Assembly: GCA_905194675.1 (NCBI GenBank)
Contig: CAJJTG010000013.1
Location: 1-49,700, forward strand
Source of the DNA: an uncultured Collinsella sp.
GTDB taxonomy: Bacteria > Actinomycetota > Coriobacteriia > Coriobacteriales > Coriobacteriaceae
Direction of reading: 5' to 3'
DNA: 49,700 nt
Shown here: positions 1 to 9,045 of the stretch, one piece after another
How positions within the stretch are numbered: the stretch's first letter is position 1
Layout: each line of letters opens with the position of its first letter
Made by a program: the position numbers and the translations under genes
The notes under the pieces: generated by a model
Seen by the model: the letters and a program-made list of their open reading frames with translations, nothing else
Told to the model about the DNA's origin: nothing
Database searches by the model: none

Positions 1-1377
1 AAGCTCGGGCCAGTAACCCTTGTTGGCCTCGATCATGTCGTCGAGAACCTCCTTGGCGACCTTCATCGACGGCACGGTCTTGTTCAGCGTAAAGGCCTTG
101 AGCGCCTTCTCGTAAGAACCCTCGATCGTAGCCTCGACCACGAGCTTCTCGGAGTTCAGCTGCTGCATCATGAGGCCCTGCTGGAACAGAGGAATGTTGT
201 CGCGGCTGATGACCTCGGGGCCGTTCTTGCCAATGTAGGCAGGCAGCTCGACCATGGCGTCATAGGGCATGTTGGGGATAGCGCCCTTGTTCTCGCAAAT
301 GACCAGGAAACGCTGCTTGGTGTCGTTCTTCAGAGCGATGGCCAGGTCGGCAATCCAGTCGCCGTGGCTGCCCGCATAGAACGTGCTCTCGTCGATCTCG
401 CCCGTCTTCTCGTAGTGATCGATGCCGTCGAAGAGGTTCTTCTCGCGCGTTTCCTCAACCTCGTTAGCACGGGTGCGCTCGGGGTTGGAATGCTCGACGA
501 ACTCCTTCTGCTGCAGGTAGTAGTTCAGATACGTGTTGGGCAGGTACTCCGGGAAGCACTCCATGATCTCGTACTCGCCCTTCCAGACGTAGTACCAGCT
601 GCCCTTGGTGTGACGGTTCTGCTCGGGATGCTCGTCGGCGGTCTCCTCGGGCTTCTTTGCCATGAGCGAGCCCATGCCCTTGAGGTAGGAGTCGGGCAGC
701 AGGATCTGGTGCTCCTTGATGTACTCGCGCAGCTGCGGGAGCACCTCCTCGCCCTTGTGGCGGATCGAGGTGAACCAACCGAAGTGGTTGAGGCCAAAGT
801 AATCGTACTCGACATCCTTCTTGTCGATATCGAGCGCGGCGCAAACCACGTCGATGATCGCGATCGGCATGTCGCAGATGTTGATGATGCGAGCGTTGGG
901 ACGCAGCACACGGCAGCCCTCGGAGACGATGGCGGCAGGGTTGGAGTAGTTAAGAATCCAGTAGTCCTTCTTGGCATACTTCTCAACGTCATCGATCAGC
1001 TCGACCATGGGGAAGATGGTGCGCATGCCGTAGGCAAGGCCGCCGCAACCGCAGGTCTCCTGACCCACGCAGCCGTGGCGCAGCGGAATCTTCTCGTCCT
1101 GCTCGCGCATGGCGTAGCCGCCCACGCGCATCTGGGCAAACACGAAGCTCGCGTCGGTAAAGGCGGTCTCCTTATCGGTGGTCACCGTGAGCTTGATGTC
1201 CAGGCCGAGGTCCTCGTGCAAAATCCAGTCCACGAGCACGCCGATCTTGCGCTGGCGCTCCTCGTTGATGTCGTACAGACGAATCTCGTCAACATCGAGC
1301 TCGTCCTTGCGCAGGGCGATGGACTTGACGATGCCGGGGGTAAAGGTGGATCCGCCACCACACAGAGTAATGATCAT
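1..1377 (-). CDS. 6-phospho-alpha-glucosidase, glycoside hydrolase family 4 (3' end off window)
   Basis: Minus-strand frame open from ATG at 1377 to the window edge (459 codons, no stop), so the C-terminus is missing; family members are about 440-450 aa, so little can be lost. The N-terminus has the NAD-binding GGGSTFTPG loop at residues 7-15, and NICDMP places the family's Cys-Asp pair at C168-D169. GH4 enzymes use NAD+ and a divalent metal to hydrolyse 6-phospho-glycosides by a redox mechanism. The gene follows the EIICB gene by 3 nt and its GGAG ribosome site overlaps that gene's stop, so it is translationally linked. Expected role: cleaving phosphorylated maltose or other alpha-glucosides in the cytoplasm. 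Alpha rather than beta specificity is inferred from the partner EIICB. Confidence 0.9.
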   Translation of the reverse strand, partial: MIITLCGGGSTFTPGIVKSIALRKDELDVDEIRLYDINEERQRKIGVLVDWILHEDLGLDIKLTVTTDKETAFTDASFVFAQMRVGGYAMREQDEKIPLRHGCVGQETCGCGGLAYGMRTIFPMVELIDDVEKYAKKDYWILNYSNPAAIVSEGCRVLRPNARIINICDMPIAIIDVVCAALDIDKKDVEYDYFGLNHFGWFTSIRHKGEEVLPQLREYIKEHQILLPDSYLKGMGSLMAKKPEETADEHPEQNRHTKGSWYYVWKGEYEIMECFPEYLPNTYLNYYLQQKEFVEHSNPERTRANEVEETREKNLFDGIDHYEKTGEIDESTFYAGSHGDWIADLAIALKNDTKQRFLVICENKGAIPNMPYDAMVELPAYIGKNGPEVISRDNIPLFQQGLMMQQLNSEKLVVEATIEGSYEKALKAFTLNKTVPSMKVAKEVLDDMIEANKGYWPEL

Positions 1378-1380
1378 TGT

Positions 1381-2997
1381 TTACTGCTCCTTCTCAATTG
1401 CGTTTTCGACCTTGTCGCGCATCTCGGCGACCTTCATGCCAAAGATGATCTGGATATTGTTGCCATTGCGGTTGATGCCGCTGTTGGGCACGTGGTTAAT
1501 GAGGTTCTCATCGATGAGGTCCGGGTTCTTAACGTTCACGCGGAGACGCGTAAAGCAGTTCTCGAGCTCCTCGATGTTGTCCTTGCCGCCAAGACCTGCG
1601 ACCAGGTCGGCAATGCCCGCATCGACGCCCTCTGCGGGAGTCGCGGCAACAGCACCCTGCTTCACCGCGACAGACGCGGCGGCCTCGCCCTCGGCAACGG
1701 ACTCGGCGAGCTCGGACTCCTCCTCGCGACCAGGCGTGTGGAGGTTGAGCTTCTTAATAAGGAAGGTGAAGAGGAAGAAGTACAGCGCAGCGTTGACGAC
1801 TCCAAGCACCAGCATAACCGGCCAGTTGGTCTTATCGACACCGAGGACCAGGTTGGAAACCACGATGTTGATGATGCCGCCTGCAGTCGAAGCGGGCACG
1901 GAGAGGACCTTGAGCAGGACCAGGAAGATGCCGGAAAGAACCGAGTGAACGACAAAGAGCACGGGAGCGGCAAAGACAAAGAGGAAGTCCATGGGCTCGG
2001 TGACACAGGAGAGCACGGCGGTGATGATCAGCGGGATGATAACGGCCTTGGTCTTGTCCTTGTTCTGCTTGTAGGCGGTGAAGATAAAGGCGAGACCGAT
2101 ACCGATGTAGGGCCACAGGTTGTTGAAGGTGTAGCTGTTGAAATACGTGCTATCGGAGAAGGGCTGGCCCGTCATTGCCATCTCGGCGACACGGATGGGA
2201 TAGGCGCCGGCGATAACCTGATCGCCCAGCGTCAGGGTGCCACCCACATCGGAGAACTGGAACGGGGTGTAGATGAGGTGGTGCAGACCGGTGGGAACGA
2301 GCAGCTTGTTGAGCATGCCGTAGATAAACAGACCGATGTTACCCGACTCCTTAATGATGCCGGCAACGGAGGAGATGGCACCCTGAACCGGAGGCCAAAC
2401 GATGCAGAAGCCAGCGCCCATGATCCAGGAGATGATGATCATGATCAGGAACGGGAAGCGAACGCCCGAGAACATCGAAAGAGCAATGGGGAACTGCTTG
2501 TTGGAGTACTTGTTGAACACGGCACCGGTGATGCAACCAAGAATGATGCCGCCGAACACGCCGGTATCGAGGACCTGAATGCCCATAACGGTGCTCTGGC
2601 CGGTTCCGGTAAGGCCGAGCATGCCGCTCGCCTCGGCAAGAGAGCCGGTGGCGTTGAGCACGATGTTATTGGCCTGCAGGAACAGGAAGAACGACATCAG
2701 GGCGATCAGCGAAGCGTGGCCCTTGTTCTTCTTTGCCATGGCACCGGCGATGCCCACGCAGAACAGAATCGAGAGGTTGTTGATGATAAACATCAGCGAC
2801 TGATAGACAACGGCGCCCACAAGCTGGAACGGACCGGAGCCCAGTACGGGGATCACGGCGCAGATGGTCTTGTTGGTCAGAATGATGCCCACGATGAGCA
2901 GGATGCCGGCAACCGAGAGATACATCATCGGCTGAACGATCGACTTCGCGAACACCTCCAACGGCGCTTTGAAATTGAACTTCTTTTTTGCGGTCAT
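1381..2997 (-). CDS. PTS alpha-glucoside transporter, EIICB
   Basis: 538-aa membrane permease of the phosphotransferase system. Residues 1 to about 420 are a hydrophobic EIIC domain with many membrane segments and the glucose-superfamily signature around LLVPTGLHHLIYTPF. A charged, Ala-rich linker follows, then a C-terminal EIIB domain with the phospho-cysteine in ENCFTRLRV (C481). It resembles GlvC/MalB-type alpha-glucoside IICB proteins. A longer frame begins at 3024, but ATG 2997 is preferred because GGGGAG lies just upstream. No EIIA domain is fused; the separate EIIA gene two genes upstream supplies it. Substrate (maltose-like alpha-glucosides) is inferred from homology and the adjacent GH4 gene. 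Confidence 0.9.
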   Translation of the reverse strand: MTAKKKFNFKAPLEVFAKSIVQPMMYLSVAGILLIVGIILTNKTICAVIPVLGSGPFQLVGAVVYQSLMFIINNLSILFCVGIAGAMAKKNKGHASLIALMSFFLFLQANNIVLNATGSLAEASGMLGLTGTGQSTVMGIQVLDTGVFGGIILGCITGAVFNKYSNKQFPIALSMFSGVRFPFLIMIIISWIMGAGFCIVWPPVQGAISSVAGIIKESGNIGLFIYGMLNKLLVPTGLHHLIYTPFQFSDVGGTLTLGDQVIAGAYPIRVAEMAMTGQPFSDSTYFNSYTFNNLWPYIGIGLAFIFTAYKQNKDKTKAVIIPLIITAVLSCVTEPMDFLFVFAAPVLFVVHSVLSGIFLVLLKVLSVPASTAGGIINIVVSNLVLGVDKTNWPVMLVLGVVNAALYFFLFTFLIKKLNLHTPGREEESELAESVAEGEAAASVAVKQGAVAATPAEGVDAGIADLVAGLGGKDNIEELENCFTRLRVNVKNPDLIDENLINHVPNSGINRNGNNIQIIFGMKVAEMRDKVENAIEKEQ

Positions 2998-3096
2998 AGC
3001 GGTACTCCCCTTCCTTTTCCGCAAATTGAGATAGGTGTGCCCTAGACAAGACCGTGAGCCTTGCCTTATATCAATCGATGTGCGGGCACGTTATGC

Positions 3097-3963
3097 CTAG
3101 AGACCAGGTTCTCCAAGCAGGTTAACAATGTGATATGCGAGATAACTCTTCTCGGCATCGGTAACGACAACGTTATAGGTAGACGCTAAGTGGTCGGCAA
3201 TTGACTCCGCACACGAGAACGCCCTCGGATACACCGTTTCATCGATACGGAACAGCGCGTCGCCATTGACCTGCCCCGCCGCGGGATCGAGCGCTCGCTG
3301 CGCAAAAAACTGCAGATGGCGAACGAAACGCTCGTACGGCAACGAGGCGACGTCAAGGGTCGTGGCATAGTGCTCGGAAACAATCGCGAGCACGTCGCGA
3401 ACAAGCTGGACCGAGACGATTAGACGGTCGGAGCGTTGCGGCATGGTGGCGTTGACGATATGCAAGGTGATGAAGCCCTGCTCCTCCTCGCTCATCTGGA
3501 TGCCCATATACTCCTTGATAATCTGCAGCGCACGGCCCGCAAGCGCATACTCCTTGCGATAGAACTGCTGGATCTCGAGCAGCAACGGATTCTCACAGGG
3601 AACGCCCTTGCGCTCGCGCTCGAGGGCGAGGCTGATATGGTCTGCGAGAGCAATGAGAATCTTGTCGTTGATATCAACATTGAGCTCTCGACGGAGCATC
3701 TGAACAATGTCCTCGGCAATCACGAGGTTGACGGTGGGGATGGACTCCAAAAGATGTGCCAAGCGGTCAATCGTGCGCGAATCCTGAGAAGTGCCCTCCT
3801 GCAGCGCATAGGTCTTTTCGACCGATGCCTCATCGATAGCGTCGCCGGCATGGCGGCCAAAGCAGAGGCCTCGGCCGATGACGATGAGCTCGGAGCCATC
3901 GTCCGAAGTGACCATTGCGACGTTATTGTTGAAAACTCGCTTGATAACCACGGTACCCACCAC
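3097..3963 (-). CDS. BglG/LicT-family transcription antiterminator
   Basis: 288-aa RNA-binding antiterminator. Residues 1 to about 58 are the CAT RNA-binding domain (MVGTVVIKRVFNNNVAMV). Two PTS regulation domains follow, with the usual phosphorylatable histidines: H109 (ALADH) and H168 (FITLH) in PRD1, H216 and H278 (YLAYH) in PRD2. The family binds a leader hairpin and prevents premature termination when substrate is present, under control of EIIB phosphorylation and HPr. The gene sits 6 nt after the EIIA gene and about 100 bp before EIICB, so it presumably regulates this alpha-glucoside operon. A hairpin in the operon leader (4563-4594) is a candidate target but is not a textbook RAT sequence. 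Confidence 0.93.
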   Translation of the reverse strand: MVGTVVIKRVFNNNVAMVTSDDGSELIVIGRGLCFGRHAGDAIDEASVEKTYALQEGTSQDSRTIDRLAHLLESIPTVNLVIAEDIVQMLRRELNVDINDKILIALADHISLALERERKGVPCENPLLLEIQQFYRKEYALAGRALQIIKEYMGIQMSEEEQGFITLHIVNATMPQRSDRLIVSVQLVRDVLAIVSEHYATTLDVASLPYERFVRHLQFFAQRALDPAAGQVNGDALFRIDETVYPRAFSCAESIADHLASTYNVVVTDAEKSYLAYHIVNLLGEPGL

Positions 3964-3969
3964 AAGAAT

Positions 3970-4482
3970 TTACTCGGAAAGCCAGACGACAGGCTCTTTA
4001 ACAGCAACAGGGCCGGAAGCATGCTCACGAAGAGTCGAGTTCTCCGAACGCTCGCACACGATAACGAAGACCGTGGGATCGAAGCCGGCGGCGCGGACCG
4101 CGTCAAAATCGACCTCGACGAGGGGCTGGCCCGCGTCGACATGGTCACCCTGAGCAACAAGCGCATGGAAGCCCTTGCCCTCAAGTTTAACAGTGTCGAT
4201 TCCGATATGCAGCATCACCTGAGCAGAGCTGTCGTCGGACATGATGCCCAGCGCGTGCTCAGTCGGAAACAGCGCCGCGACGGTGCCGGAAACAGGAGCG
4301 CACACCGTTCCCTCTTGGGGAACCACGGCAACGCCATCGCCCACGGCACGGCTGCTAAAAGCGGGATCATTGGTATTTTCTAGATGAACAAGCTCGCCGG
4401 AAACGGGAGCGAGGATTTCGAACTCGGAAGCTGCAGTCTTCTGCTCATCCGAACCGCCCATCAGGCGAGAAAAGAAACCCAT
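3970..4482 (-). CDS. PTS glucose-type EIIA (Crr-like)
   Basis: 170-aa cytoplasmic phosphocarrier of the EIIA-Glc family. The core runs from about residue 20 (EILAPVSGELV) to 170. The conserved histidine pair is visible: H76 in PTEHALGI and H92 in MLHIGIDTV, the latter the phospho-acceptor by homology with E. coli Crr H90. ATG 4482 is chosen over the upstream 4545 start because AAGGGA lies about 9 nt before it and the protein then begins at the family's usual point. First gene of the alpha-glucoside operon. It is the only EIIA in the window, whereas both PTS permeases here (EIICB at 1381 and MurP at 31198) lack a fused one. Confidence 0.92.
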   Translation of the reverse strand: MGFFSRLMGGSDEQKTAASEFEILAPVSGELVHLENTNDPAFSSRAVGDGVAVVPQEGTVCAPVSGTVAALFPTEHALGIMSDDSSAQVMLHIGIDTVKLEGKGFHALVAQGDHVDAGQPLVEVDFDAVRAAGFDPTVFVIVCERSENSTLREHASGPVAVKEPVVWLSE

Positions 4483-4562
4483 GGTGGCATGTCCCTTCAT
4501 AAATATAGCCCAACCAAAATCAAGCGAATGCATCCATAGAGACACACCCGTTCAAAGACTTT

Positions 4563-4594
4563 GGTTAGGCCCACGTCCGAGGGACTCGGTAACC
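4563..4594 (-). promoter_or_regulatory. Leader hairpin of the alpha-glucoside PTS operon (possible antiterminator target)
   Basis: In the minus-strand transcript an outer GGTTA/TAACC pair (4590-4594 with 4563-4567) encloses an inner CCGAG/CTCGG stem. It lies between the predicted promoter and the EIIA start, in an operon that encodes its own antiterminator. It does not match the classical GG-TTGTTACTG RAT pattern and no U-run follows directly, so the role is a guess from position. Confidence 0.35.
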
Positions 4595-4619
4595 TTCCGC
4601 ATTTCTTTTTACGGGAGCT

Positions 4620-4647
4620 ATTTTAGACAAGCCCAAAGCCAGAACAA
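4620..4647 (-). promoter_or_regulatory. Predicted promoter of the alpha-glucoside PTS operon
   Basis: Reading the minus strand, TTGTTC (4642-4647) and TAAAAT (4620-4625) are separated by 16 bp, about 140 bp upstream of the EIIA start and just before the leader hairpin. Good match to a sigma-70-type promoter; not tested. Confidence 0.5.
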
Positions 4648-4750
4648 TCATTATGACCGGTGAGCGGTATTTTTTCTTCGATAAACGGTATTTAGGCGGC
4701 ACTTAGGGACGTTCCTTTCCCGCCGGCACCCAGGGGCACTCCTCACTCTG

Positions 4751-4811
4751 GTGCGTTGGGAACAGGTTTGTTTGCACCAGGTTGGTGCAGATTAACCTGT
4801 CCCCAATGCAC
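4751..4811. repeat. Intergenic palindrome, GGGGACAGGT family, copy 1
   Basis: Outer arms GTGCGTTGGGAACAGGTT (4751-4768) and AACCTGTCCCCAATGCAC (4794-4811) are complementary with two mismatches, and enclose an inner TGCACCA/TGGTGCA stem (4773-4779, 4783-4789). The same sequence occurs at 12260-12306. It lies just downstream of the EFR1-type gene (stop at 4826). Confidence 0.8.
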
Positions 4812-4825
4812 CAATTTCGTATGCA

Positions 4826-5587
4826 CTAGATGAAGGGCTCGCATTCCTTCCGCACGACGCAAGCCTTGCTCAGCATCTGGGAAACAGCGGATAGCTTGTT
4901 GGGATCAAGCTTGCGAGCGCCTCGCGGACATACGGCAATGCAGCGCATGCAGGAGATGCACGCCTCGCCAGCTGCTCGCTTGGGGTCGCCCTTGTCGATA
5001 GCACAAACGGGGCACGCCGCGGCGCATGCACCGCAGGAGACGCAATCCTCTGTTGCCTCGGGTGCCATGCGGTGACCTCCGGCTTGTTTATAAGGACGAT
5101 TGCCGGGAATAGAGGGCTCGGATGCATCCTCAGTCAACAGCTTTTGCTGAATTTGCTGCGCAAACTCTGCGAGCTGCGCCGCATCCTGCGCATCCGGACG
5201 ACCGGCAGCAAACTGTCGCGCAATGGAATGTTCTGCAATGGCTGCAACTGCCGCGATTACCCGGAATCCCGCATGCTTCGCAACGTCCTCCAGCTCTACG
5301 AGCGTGTCCTCAAACGCGCGGTTTCCGTAGACGCACACCAGAACGGCCCGCGCTCCGTTGCCGTGAACCATGTTCAGTCGGTCGACCGCCATGGCAGGGA
5401 CTCTGCCGGCATACGCTGGCACGGAGATAACAGCCACGTCGTCCTCAGTCATCGAGACAGCGCTGAGATCTAGCCCGCTATCGGTCAGATCGACGGTAAC
5501 GGTATTATTGTCCAGCGCCCCGGCCACAAGGCCAGACACCTTCCGCGTTCCACCCGTCGGACTAAACACAATTTCGAATACGCTCAT
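4826..5587 (-). CDS. EFR1-family flavodoxin-like/4Fe-4S ferredoxin protein
   Basis: 253-aa cytoplasmic electron-transfer protein. Residues 1 to about 155 form a flavodoxin-like domain (SPTGGTRKV at 9-17 is the FMN phosphate-loop type). The C-terminal part carries two ferredoxin clusters: C182, C185, C188, C192 (CVSCGACAAACP) and C210, C213, C216, C220 (CISCMRCIAVCP), enough for two 4Fe-4S centres. This domain order matches the EFR1 family of anaerobes. Redox partners are unknown, and it is monocistronic here. The conserved cysteines argue it is functional. Confidence 0.85.
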   Translation of the reverse strand: MSVFEIVFSPTGGTRKVSGLVAGALDNNTVTVDLTDSGLDLSAVSMTEDDVAVISVPAYAGRVPAMAVDRLNMVHGNGARAVLVCVYGNRAFEDTLVELEDVAKHAGFRVIAAVAAIAEHSIARQFAAGRPDAQDAAQLAEFAQQIQQKLLTEDASEPSIPGNRPYKQAGGHRMAPEATEDCVSCGACAAACPVCAIDKGDPKRAAGEACISCMRCIAVCPRGARKLDPNKLSAVSQMLSKACVVRKECEPFI

Positions 5588-5729
5588 CGAGGCACCCTCT
5601 CCCTACGCCCGGCAACGCGTCAAGCTGTTTTCACATTCAGACAGAGTATACGGCGCATGAGGGGGAGCTCCCCGTTTTGGTGCGCCAGGCACCCCAATGC
5701 ACCCACCCTACGCTGTCTGCCTCTTCGTT

Positions 5730-5766
5730 TTGTATAAATTACGGTACAGATTGTATATATTTACGG
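5730..5766. repeat. Paired direct repeats TTGTATA-ATTACGG
   Basis: TTGTATAAATTACGG (5730-5744) and TTGTATATATTTACGG (5751-5766) start 21 bp apart, about two helical turns, in an unusually AT-rich patch. This looks like a tandem operator or a promoter region, but no gene starts nearby that it clearly serves. Confidence 0.45.
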
Positions 5767-5816
5767 GATACCGCCGTGTTCTCCTGAGGTACCCCATCCT
5801 GGCCCGTACAAAAAAC

Positions 5817-6028
5817 GGAGTATTCTGCAACGTGACCGCGCCAGCACCGCCGCGGGTGGGCAAAACTGTAGGGCGCCGTATCATTCTAAGTCCCGACATG
5901 GCGAGAATGACGCGCCCCCTGCTCCGGAAAACGGCGAAATCTGACTCGGAACGCTCGCTAGGGATATCCGAAGGCCACCGTTGGCGACGTCGAATCATAT
6001 GCAGACAACTCGAACTGCAGAATACTCC
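5817..6028. repeat. Segment bounded by 13-bp terminal inverted repeats (MITE-like candidate)
   Basis: GGAGTATTCTGCA (5817-5829) recurs exactly as its reverse complement TGCAGAATACTCC (6016-6028), giving a 212-bp unit with no coding content. Single copy in this window, no target duplication seen. Confidence 0.4.
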
Positions 6029-6140
6029 AAAAAATGCACGGCGCACCCCATAGGACCCATTGCTGCATGGCAGGAAACAAGCCCACGGCATCCTCTAGAT
6101 GCATTCCCGAGGAAATCACATTTGAACTAGCGATCGGATA

Positions 6141-6182
6141 CGGCAAACAAAAGGGCCCCGAACGTAGTTGCTCGGGGCCCTT
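6141..6182 (-). terminator. Rho-independent terminator of the DEAD-box helicase gene
   Basis: Stem AAGGGCCCCGA/TCGGGGCCCTT (6151-6182) followed on the minus strand by TTTTGTTT, 32 bp after the helicase stop. Confidence 0.9.
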
Positions 6183-6214
6183 GGTTCACCTCGCTCTAGT
6201 GGGCGATGCGTATG

Positions 6215-8485
<2,271 letters not shown>

Positions 8486-8757
8486 ATGTTGTTGTTCCTT
8501 ATCTGCACGCGCAATGGGCACGGCATGCGGCCGCGCGGGCGTGCTTGGTAGTGCGCTAATACATACAAAAACGGGTGCGCACAGAGAGGACGTTGCTCAG
8601 CACGCTGGCGATCGCTTTGGCAGCCCTATCACGCGCCGTCCAGACGCAGCGGCCCTAAGCGATGGAGCAGATTCGCCGCGGGTTAGTATACCCGTGCTTC
8701 GCATGCCCCCACGTAAACCACAGATGACGGAGCGGACGAGGCGGGCCTGGGCCGATT

Positions 8758-8894
8758 GTCTCAATCTGTAACAGTTACGAGACAAAACCGGGTCTACACG
8801 TTACAGATTGAGACGAACTCAAACATCGCAAAACATAATCTCGATCTGTAACAGTTAGAGGTCATTTTCCCCGCTAGATGTTACAGATCGAGAT
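8758..8894. repeat. 57-bp hairpin element array 1 (2 copies)
   Basis: Copies at 8758-8814 and 8838-8894, starting 80 bp apart with a 23-bp unique spacer. Arms are GTCTCAATCTGTAAC/GTTACAGATTGAGAC in copy 1 and ATCTCGATCTGTAAC/GTTACAGATCGAGAT in copy 2, both perfectly complementary, each around a 27-bp variable centre. Located between the divergent helicase and copA genes, upstream of the copA promoter. The centre of copy 1 is in the opposite orientation to copy 2 (its A-run replaces the usual T-run). Confidence 0.95.
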
Positions 8895-8967
8895 GTTTGA
8901 CATGAGCTGCCAACGATTGAGCAGCCACCCGCATCTGTAGCGAAATGTCATACATTTTCATCCCCAC

Positions 8968-8998
8968 TGGACACCCCCAGGGGGTATGGGTGTATAGT
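8968..8998 (+). promoter_or_regulatory. copA promoter with CsoR-type operator
   Basis: TGGACA (8968-8973) and TATAGT (8993-8998) form a promoter with a 19-bp spacer. Inside it lies the palindrome ACCCCCAGGGGGT (8973-8985) followed by ATGGGTGTA, closely resembling known CsoR operators (CCACCCCCAGTGGGGTGG type). A csoR gene lies 3 kb downstream. Expected behaviour: CsoR represses here and releases on binding Cu(I). Confidence 0.8.
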
Positions 8999-9045
8999 AT
9001 CGGCAGGTTAACAATTTCAACACCAAACTACAGAAAGGAGAAGCC

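Larger units (their letters stand above)
5588..6150. other. 563-bp intergenic region with repeats, no convincing gene
   Basis: Holds the EFR1 upstream region, an AT-rich pair of direct repeats (5730-5766), and a segment bounded by 13-bp inverted repeats (5817-5829 and 6016-6028). Open frames on both strands here lack ribosome sites and recognisable protein sequence, so I call none. Confidence 0.6.

Noticed and set aside
364..3045. 893-aa plus-strand open frame
   Set aside because: Opposite strand of the GH4 and EIICB genes, low-complexity composition with no domain or ribosome site; an artefact of high GC codon use. The clear gene structure on the minus strand wins.
5697..6053. 118-aa plus-strand open frame as a gene
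   Set aside because: No ribosome site, Arg-rich random-looking sequence, overlaps the inverted-repeat segment; no protein similarity recognised.
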